Assembly (NCBI GenBank): GCA_023665245.1 | Contig: JAMPEH010000094.1 | Location: 1 to 8,034 of the forward strand | Reading direction: 5' to 3' | Length of the DNA stretch: 8,034 bases | DNA from: Muribaculaceae bacterium | GTDB lineage: Bacteria > Pseudomonadota > Alphaproteobacteria > Rs-D84 | Notes under the pieces: generated by a model | Database searches by the model: none | What the model saw: only the letters and a program-made list of their open reading frames with translations | What the model was told of the DNA's origin: nothing | Position numbers and translations under genes: made by a program | Shown: piece after piece, positions 1 to 4,094 of the stretch | Layout of the letters: each line of letters starts with the position of its first letter | How positions within the stretch are numbered: position 1 is the stretch's first letter

Positions 1-1528
1 CTGCCTCGGCCTGGGTGGATTCCTTCCAGTTGCTCCAGACTTTCACACTCCAGTCCTGCTGCTCGATCTCGAAGTCGAGCATCTCGCCGGCAATCTGCTC
101 GTAGTTCTTGATGTTGCCGCCGAAGGTCCACACGAGTCGCATGCGGTTGTCGGCGTTGGCCACGGGCTGGATCTTGACGTTGGGGAATTCATGGACCACC
201 ATCTCGGAGGGACTGTAGTCCTTGTTGCGGCCATATTTCAGTTCGTTGTATTTGTGATACCATGGCACGAGGTGCGAGGGCATGTAGAGCACAAGGTTGG
301 AGGAGTCTCGGTAGACGCTGGGCACCATCGAAGTACCGAGATATACTACTTCGCCGATGTTGCCCATGGTGATCTTCGGAAGATTGAAGGGCTTGATCTG
401 ATAGACTGTCTTGCCGGTGGTGCCTCCGTCGGGGGTGAAGTCGGTGTATCCGTCGATGCGCTTGCGGATGTATTCATAAAAACCGTCGGCGGCTCCCATG
501 GCGGTGCCGGGTACGTTGGGTATGGGGTTCTTGCGAACGCCGTTCACTCGACGCTGCTCACGCTCGTTGTGGAGCTTCTTGGCAGTCTCGGCAAGCAGGT
601 ATTCGATGAGCGACCATTTGATCACCTTCGAACCCTCTCTGTTGAGAGATCCTATCCAGAGACGTTCCACTTCCTTCATGTTGCGGAAGGTGTGGGCAAA
701 CATTACGCTATACATGCGCAAAGTCTCGTGACCATATTCGTAGGCTCCCTTGGCCACTTTCTCAAAGTCTGAGTCGATGGTGTTGTCGGCCTGCGAGAAT
801 TCCCCGAGCCAGATGTTGACAAGGGTGGCAAGGTCCTGATATCCGCTTTCCACCGGCCAGTAACTTTCGCATGAGGGAAGCACGGCGAGAAGACTCTGGA
901 TTCTTTCTTTCCACGGCTGGCGGAAGAATGCTCCGAGGTCTTCGCGAAGTGTGGCGTAGTCCGACTTGCGGGCTGCGGCCAGTCCCATGGTCTGTGTGCC
1001 GTCTCTCTGCATGAGAAGTGCGGCTCTGGCTCGCTGGTTGTATGGGCGGTTGAGCGCAAACATCTCTCCCTGACGACCACCAAGTTGGGCGGTGTCGTCA
1101 AGGTTGATGGCACCAACTCCGGCCGATGGTTTGCCGGCATTTGCTCCGGGATCGTTTTCGGCAATGTCGGCCAAGGCCTTGACCCTCTCGGTGAGTTCGG
1201 CCACTTTCTTGCGCTCTGCCTCGAGCTGAGTCGTTGTGGCTGTGGCCGAAGTGCGGAGTGTTTCCAGTTCTTCCTGCGCCTGCATCAGCTGCTCGGTGGT
1301 CTGCGAGAGGGCGGCAGACATGGCGGCGTTGACGGCGTTGGCCGGTGCGTCGCTGTCGTCGCTTTCATTGATGGATTTCTCGAAGGCACCGATGAATCTG
1401 TCGGAAAAACCGGCTACCTTGAGTTGCTCGCGCTGTGCCTCGAGCAACTTCTTCTTCCCTTCCTCTGTGTGGAATTCGGAGATTCCGAGGATGGAAAGAA
1501 CTGTGGGTATGAATGTTCTGAAATTCAT
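1..1528 (-). CDS. Probable phage major capsid protein with N-terminal scaffold-like coiled coil (C-terminus cut by window edge)
   Basis: The frame is open without a stop from ATG at 1528 to the left edge (509 codons seen), so the C-terminus is missing. Residues about 10-50 are charged and helical. Residues about 74-128 form a Glu/Gln/Lys/Leu-rich coiled coil with few aromatics, which then gives way through a Gly/Pro/Ala linker (about 125-148) to an aromatic-rich globular part. That layout fits an HK97-fold capsid subunit with a built-in scaffold (delta) domain removed by a protease. The segment around residues 410-500 (YMPSHLVPWYHKYNE, then MRLVWTFGGN) is mixed alpha/beta, as in capsid P/A domains. 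The S49 protease gene lies 26 bp upstream on the same strand, the usual protease-then-capsid order. The start was chosen because it follows an A/T-rich Bacteroidetes-type leader and no earlier ATG fits the gap. The capsid assignment rests on architecture and context, not on a diagnostic motif. Confidence 0.7.
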   Translation of the reverse strand, partial: MNFRTFIPTVLSILGISEFHTEEGKKKLLEAQREQLKVAGFSDRFIGAFEKSINESDDSDAPANAVNAAMSAALSQTTEQLMQAQEELETLRTSATATTTQLEAERKKVAELTERVKALADIAENDPGANAGKPSAGVGAINLDDTAQLGGRQGEMFALNRPYNQRARAALLMQRDGTQTMGLAAARKSDYATLREDLGAFFRQPWKERIQSLLAVLPSCESYWPVESGYQDLATLVNIWLGEFSQADNTIDSDFEKVAKGAYEYGHETLRMYSVMFAHTFRNMKEVERLWIGSLNREGSKVIKWSLIEYLLAETAKKLHNEREQRRVNGVRKNPIPNVPGTAMGAADGFYEYIRKRIDGYTDFTPDGGTTGKTVYQIKPFNLPKITMGNIGEVVYLGTSMVPSVYRDSSNLVLYMPSHLVPWYHKYNELKYGRNKDYSPSEMVVHEFPNVKIQPVANADNRMRLVWTFGGNIKNYEQIAGEMLDFEIEQQDWSVKVWSNWKESTQAEA

Positions 1529-1554
1529 ATTGAAAAAATTTAATTAATTGATGG

Positions 1555-2421
1555 TTATTTGAATTCTTCCGGTAGTGAGTCGATGACCCTTCTGGCCATG
1601 ATCCAGTTTAGTGCTGTCTCGAAGTTGCCCATCTCGTCAGCAAGTCCTTTGCTGATGGCTTCTGATCCGCTGACCACGGCTCCCCTGAAGATGGGGTCTT
1701 CCATGTCTGCCTTGATGCCTCGGCAGGCTGCCACGTGCTCGGCAAAGGTGCGGTGCAAACGCTCGAGACGTTCTTTGATCGCAGTGTCGTCGCCTTTTTC
1801 GTCGAGAAGCCGGTATTCACCGTTTTTCAGGTCGGCTGTGTCTGGGTAGATGTCCCGCTCTTCGATACCGAGCCGCTCGTAGTATTTCTTGTAGGAGGTG
1901 AAGGTGGTCATGGTGCCGAGACTCCCGATCTCGCAGTGCTCGGAACTGACAAACACCCGGTCGGCGGATGCCCCGAGCCAGAGATGCGCGGAACACATCT
2001 CGCCTGCCACTACTGTGGCGGTGGGTGTCTTCAGGGAGTGTATCTTCTCGGCAAGCTGCGGAACTCCTCCCGCCATACCGCCGGGGCCGTCGATGCTGAA
2101 GATGATGCCGCCTACCTTGGGGTTGGATTCGGCTGCATCTACCATCTCTGAAAGTTGGTCGGTTTCCCAACGGTAGAGCATGCCGCTGAGCCGGAACACT
2201 ATGACGCTCCCTTCAGGTAGTTCGGTGTCGTCGGCATACCATTTATTGAAGGTGATGTCTTCGGCCATGCACTGGGTCTCGAGATGCGAGTCGGCAAAAA
2301 GCTGCTCGGCATTTGCCGGATTGCCTGATGTGATGCATGGTATGATAATGGATTCAAAGGTGCGGAGCGCATCCCTGCGCACCGACCATTGCTCTGAAAA
2401 TAGATATTGTAGTTTGTTCAT
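1555..2421 (-). CDS. S49-family (SppA / lambda gpC-like) head maturation protease
   Basis: This is a 288-aa serine peptidase of the ClpP/crotonase fold. Residues 72-80 (SVIVFRLSG) and 103-115 (VGGIIFSIDGPGG) match the S49 core strand and oxyanion-side GPGG loop. Residues 136-158 carry the nucleophile block, with Ser144 in MCSAHLWLGASADRVFV. Lys199 in TADLKNGEYR lies 55 residues later, the spacing expected for the Ser/Lys dyad of SppA-type enzymes. There is no signal peptide, which argues against a membrane-bound host SppA. Phage S49 proteases (the lambda gpC type) cleave scaffold and capsid N-termini inside the procapsid. The gene directly after it encodes a putative capsid protein with a scaffold-like N-terminus, its likely substrate. 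The length is typical for a phage S49 domain without a separate C-terminal scaffold. The gene ends 26 bp before the capsid start and begins 55 bp after the preceding gene, so co-transcription is likely. Confidence 0.85.
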   Translation of the reverse strand: MNKLQYLFSEQWSVRRDALRTFESIIIPCITSGNPANAEQLFADSHLETQCMAEDITFNKWYADDTELPEGSVIVFRLSGMLYRWETDQLSEMVDAAESNPKVGGIIFSIDGPGGMAGGVPQLAEKIHSLKTPTATVVAGEMCSAHLWLGASADRVFVSSEHCEIGSLGTMTTFTSYKKYYERLGIEERDIYPDTADLKNGEYRLLDEKGDDTAIKERLERLHRTFAEHVAACRGIKADMEDPIFRGAVVSGSEAISKGLADEMGNFETALNWIMARRVIDSLPEEFK

Positions 2422-2436
2422 CTGGCTAATTTTTCA

Positions 2437-2467
2437 CAAAATTAACCGATTCCACATATATTAAAAA
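2437..2467 (-). promoter_or_regulatory. Possible internal promoter ahead of the protease gene
   Basis: On the minus strand TAATTTTG (2437-2444) matches the Bacteroidetes -7 consensus TAnnTTTG. It is preceded by TTTT about 19 nt upstream, one base from the -33 TTTG. The element would give a leader of only about 10 nt before the ATG at 2421. The gap is AT-rich, so a chance match is quite possible. The virion genes may equally be read through from upstream. Confidence 0.3.
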
Positions 2468-2476
2468 GGACTCGGG

Positions 2477-2914
2477 TCAAGGTAGCAGGTCTGTTCCACG
2501 CCCTGTGTATGGGATGGCTTTCCTGTTGGGTTTGTCGCCGGTGGCGGTGATTGTCACTTCCGCACTGCCTCCTTTGTTGACCCACGTGAGGGTGGCGGGC
2601 CATTTGGGACTTCCGAAGAGCCTGTCAACTCCTCTTTCGTCTTTATACATAGCCACAAGGTGGTTTTCTGCCAGTGCTGACAGCATTATCTCTTTGCTTG
2701 TGTTGTCAAGAGGGGTGCGGAAAGTGATTTTTTTCTTATATTTCCCATCATTTTCGGTGTCCGTGACCGTGAGACTTCCGGGCGTGACATCAAATTCTTC
2801 GGGACCTACGGAGGAGGCAAAGAGTGTCCCCCATGTGTTCTCGCCATATACCACAATGTTGCCCGTGGTCCAGATTCGGAGGGAGGTTTCCTTGGTAAGT
2901 ATCGTTTTTTTCAT
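2477..2914 (-). CDS. Putative virion structural protein, 145 aa, beta-rich
   Basis: This small acidic-to-neutral protein has no signal peptide or membrane segment. It is predicted to be mostly beta: alternating hydrophobic strands run through residues 12-23 (LRIWTTGNIVVY), 42-66, 85-90 (HLVAMY) and 117-125 (SAEVTITAT). A compact motif, RLFGSPKWPATLTW, sits at residues 98-111 with a Gly-Ser-Pro turn. I recognise this general pattern from small neck, tail-tube or head-decoration proteins in Bacteroidetes phages, but I cannot name a family. It is the first gene of the apparent virion operon, 55 bp ahead of the protease. Structural genes are more often preceded by portal and terminase, and neither is present upstream. 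It could alternatively be a head-completion or decoration protein. The start at 2914 is followed by a Lys/Thr-rich N-terminus and preceded by an A/T-rich leader. The function is inferred from position and fold impression only. Confidence 0.55.
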   Translation of the reverse strand: MKKTILTKETSLRIWTTGNIVVYGENTWGTLFASSVGPEEFDVTPGSLTVTDTENDGKYKKKITFRTPLDNTSKEIMLSALAENHLVAMYKDERGVDRLFGSPKWPATLTWVNKGGSAEVTITATGDKPNRKAIPYTGRGTDLLP

Positions 2915-2979
2915 ACGAGTAATTTCTTATTCTTTGCAAGTGGTTGATAATCAGTGGTATTTTATTTTCATACTCAAAA

Positions 2980-3012
2980 AGGACAAGTAGAGGACAACCA
3001 GAGGACAAAACG
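2980..3012 (-). repeat. Three tandem 11-bp repeats (AGGACAAnnnn) upstream of the virion operon
   Basis: On the plus strand AGGACAA begins at 2980, 2991 and 3002, an exact 11-bp period. The four linker bases are gtag, ccag and aacg. On the transcribed (minus) strand this reads TTGTCCT three times, 66 to 98 bp upstream of the ATG of the first virion gene. An 11-bp period puts the sites on one face of the helix, as expected for cooperative binding by a transcription factor or a recombinase. No good TAnnTTTG element lies between the repeats and the ATG, which fits an activator-dependent promoter. The function is inferred. Confidence 0.7.
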
Positions 3013-3036
3013 ACCCGTCGGGTAGGTGTGATTTTA

Positions 3037-3519
3037 TTAAAATTTTGTTGATTTTTTATTGCTGTTATGCTGGCGGCTCTTCTCGCGCCATCGATAACAG
3101 TTTTTTATGAGGGCATCTTCGGTGATGCTCTCGATACCGTATTTGACAAGAAACCGCCATGCCGATTCCTTAAACTGGATGCCGTGGATGTGTTTCTGAT
3201 CCATCATGTAGTCGTGGACTTCGGCCCACATCTCGCGCTTGAGTCGGTTGCTGAGGATCCTTCCTGATTTTTCGGAAAACCAATTATAGTATTCCGGACT
3301 TTTGCCCCCGGCCAGATTGGCTTCCCTTCGGTCGGGCAAGGCCAACCGAAGGTTGCCGGTCTCCCTGGCGTTGTCTGGCCTTCGCGACATAAGGTCGTAG
3401 ATGAGCAGATATATGTCGGAGGTCGGCGGAAACCGCACGGCACCGACCTCGGAATCGTAATATTTCCCCATTATGTATTCCGCTACATACGGCTCCACCT
3501 GTATCCTCGATGTTATCAT
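3037..3519 (-). CDS. Conserved-looking phage protein of unknown function, 160 aa; possible DNA-binding late regulator
   Basis: The protein is basic and soluble, with no signal peptide or membrane segment. The N-terminus (ITSRIQVEPYVAEYIMGKYY) is followed by FPPTSDIYLLIYDLMSRRP (residues about 30-49) and a loop with NLRLALPDRRE (about 57-67). The C-terminal half is largely helical and ends in YGIESITEDALIKNCYRWREKSR, then a Lys/Ser-rich tail. I recognise the overall pattern as a family seen in Bacteroidetes phages and mobile elements, but I know no function for it. The basic C-terminal helices could bind nucleic acid. It stands alone behind its own promoter with a copy of the switch operator (3557-3604). 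It ends 25 bp before the AGGACAA repeats that precede the virion genes, the position expected for a late-gene activator. A purine stretch (AAAGGGGAAG) just before the ATG may serve as a ribosome binding site. The regulatory role is inference only. Confidence 0.7.
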   Translation of the reverse strand: MITSRIQVEPYVAEYIMGKYYDSEVGAVRFPPTSDIYLLIYDLMSRRPDNARETGNLRLALPDRREANLAGGKSPEYYNWFSEKSGRILSNRLKREMWAEVHDYMMDQKHIHGIQFKESAWRFLVKYGIESITEDALIKNCYRWREKSRQHNSNKKSTKF

Positions 3520-3529
3520 GGTCTTCCCC

Positions 3530-3544
3530 TTTTTGAATTATGCA
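3530..3544. repeat. 15-bp direct repeat TTTTTGAATTATGCA, left copy
   Basis: This copy is identical to 3965-3979. It lies within the leader of the 160-aa gene, between its promoter and start codon. The two copies bracket the gene-free region that holds the heptamer cluster. The role is unknown. AT-rich sequence makes some matching likely, but 15 identical bases within 450 bp is notable. Confidence 0.5.
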
Positions 3545-3556
3545 ATTTTTTGTATA

Positions 3557-3604
3557 TGCAAAGGTAGTAAATTTTTCTCTAATGTGGAAATTTTTACCAT
3601 ATTT
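3557..3604 (-). promoter_or_regulatory. Promoter and operator of the 160-aa gene, near copy of the early promoter/operator
   Basis: On the minus strand the -7 element TACCTTTG (3559-3566) exactly fits TAnnTTTG. A -33-like TTTC sits about 20 bp upstream (3587-3590). The operator TAATGTGG-N9-CCATATTT (3580-3604) overlaps the -33 region. The plus-strand block TGCAAAGGTAGTAAA (3557-3571) is identical to 7812-7826. The operator starts 23 bp after the block start in both copies, so the whole cassette is duplicated. The left half-site is identical to the early operator and the right half-site is degenerate, which suggests weaker repressor binding. The predicted start of transcription lies about 30 nt before the ATG at 3519. 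Confidence 0.8.
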
Positions 3605-3887
3605 CTAATTCGCCTAAATTTTTTCGATTTTCAGTGTTACATTTGTCACACCTGTATTTTAGAACTTATTAATAGTCCAAATGATTGAATATTAGAATTA
3701 TTCTCTTTTTTGCCTTGTGTTAGATTACTATTTGTTACAACAAAAATAAAATGTGACGGGAAACCATGTGACAATATTCGAATTTTGGGTAACATTCCGT
3801 TATTACAATTGTTACGTCATTTGTTACGCATTTTATTACCTCGCCATCCCCCTCTTTTTTAGTTATTTTTATTCTTTCTTGACCTTC

Positions 3888-3904
3888 TTGTTACAGTGTA
3901 ACAA
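3888..3904. repeat. Perfect 17-bp palindrome TTGTTACAGTGTAACAA
   Basis: Two TGTTACA heptamers face each other across a single G, giving 8-bp perfect arms. The sequence matches the heptamers scattered through the region, so it is probably the strongest site for the same dimeric binding protein. No U-tract follows on either strand, so it is not a terminator. Confidence 0.75.
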
Positions 3905-3964
3905 AAATTAGTAATAAAATAAAAGGAGTGGGGTAGGGGGAAAGTTGGAGCGGAAGGGCAAATT

Positions 3965-4013
3965 TTTTTGAATTATGCAGAAATGTTGAATAAATGAAAA
4001 ATGATGCATAATT
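3965..4013. repeat. Right copy of the 15-bp direct repeat plus an inverted AATTATGCA / TGCATAATT pair
   Basis: TTTTTGAATTATGCA at 3965-3979 repeats 3530-3544. Its last nine bases (3971-3979) recur inverted and perfect at 4005-4013, with a 25-bp A-rich spacer. This lies just past the terminator of the replication operon. It could be a binding-site pair or a chance AT-rich match. Confidence 0.45.
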
Positions 4014-4021
4014 GAGGATGC

Positions 4022-4059
4022 AAAAAAAAGGAGGAAGACCCGAAGGAGGCCTTCCTCCT
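4022..4059 (-). terminator. Rho-independent terminator of the early/replication operon
   Basis: On the minus strand AGGAGGAAG pairs perfectly with CTTCCTCCT (plus-strand arms 4051-4059 and 4029-4037). The two C-G pairs 4039:4049 and 4040:4048 lie inside the loop, and eight Ts follow directly (4022-4029). The hairpin begins 36 bp past the primase-helicase stop codon. It insulates the heptamer region and the 160-aa gene from early read-through. Confidence 0.9.
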
Positions 4060-4094
4060 GCCTGATAGCAGACAACATGATAAAAGTATTTTTG

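Larger units (their letters stand above)
3605..4020. other. Gene-free AT-rich region with clustered TGTKACA heptamers; candidate replication origin or regulator-binding region
   Basis: No credible gene is present on either strand. The region holds many copies of a TGTTACA/TGTGACA-type heptamer. Exact or one-base-off copies start at 3635, 3644, 3733, 3752, 3767, 3788 (inverted), 3801, 3810, 3822, 3834, 3889 and 3897 (inverted). The 3801-3840 subset is spaced 9, 12 and 12 bp, like a short iteron array. The flank at 3601-3720 is very AT-rich, as in a DNA-unwinding element. A purine-rich, G-run stretch lies at 3921-3958. It sits directly beyond the end of the primase-helicase operon, where many phages place an origin. 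A MuA-like transposase site array or an operator cluster would look similar. Seen: the repeats. Inferred: the origin function. Confidence 0.5.

Noticed and set aside
191..772. Plus-strand open frame of 193 codons
   Set aside because: It lies opposite the capsid gene, whose frame is continuous to the window edge and has better composition and context. It is a shadow of GC-biased coding sequence.
703..1164. Minus-strand open frame of 153 codons
   Set aside because: It overlaps the capsid gene in another frame and encodes a Pro/Thr/Arg/His-rich sequence typical of a frame-shifted shadow.
1085..1543. Plus-strand open frame of 152 codons
   Set aside because: It is antisense to the coiled-coil part of the capsid gene, has a Gly/Leu/Val-rich composition and no recognisable domain.
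2980..3012. The triple AGGACAA repeat as a CRISPR array
   Set aside because: The units are 7 bp with 4-bp linkers, far too short for CRISPR repeats and spacers, and no cas gene is present.
3013..3023. Short palindrome ACCCGTCGGGT after the 160-aa gene as a terminator
   Set aside because: The hairpin has only about four base pairs and is followed by just four Ts near the repeats. It is too weak to call.
3473..3688. Plus-strand frame of 71 codons running into the gene-free region
   Set aside because: It starts antisense to the 160-aa gene, then runs through AT-rich regulatory sequence, giving a Phe/Ile/Asn-rich product with no domain.
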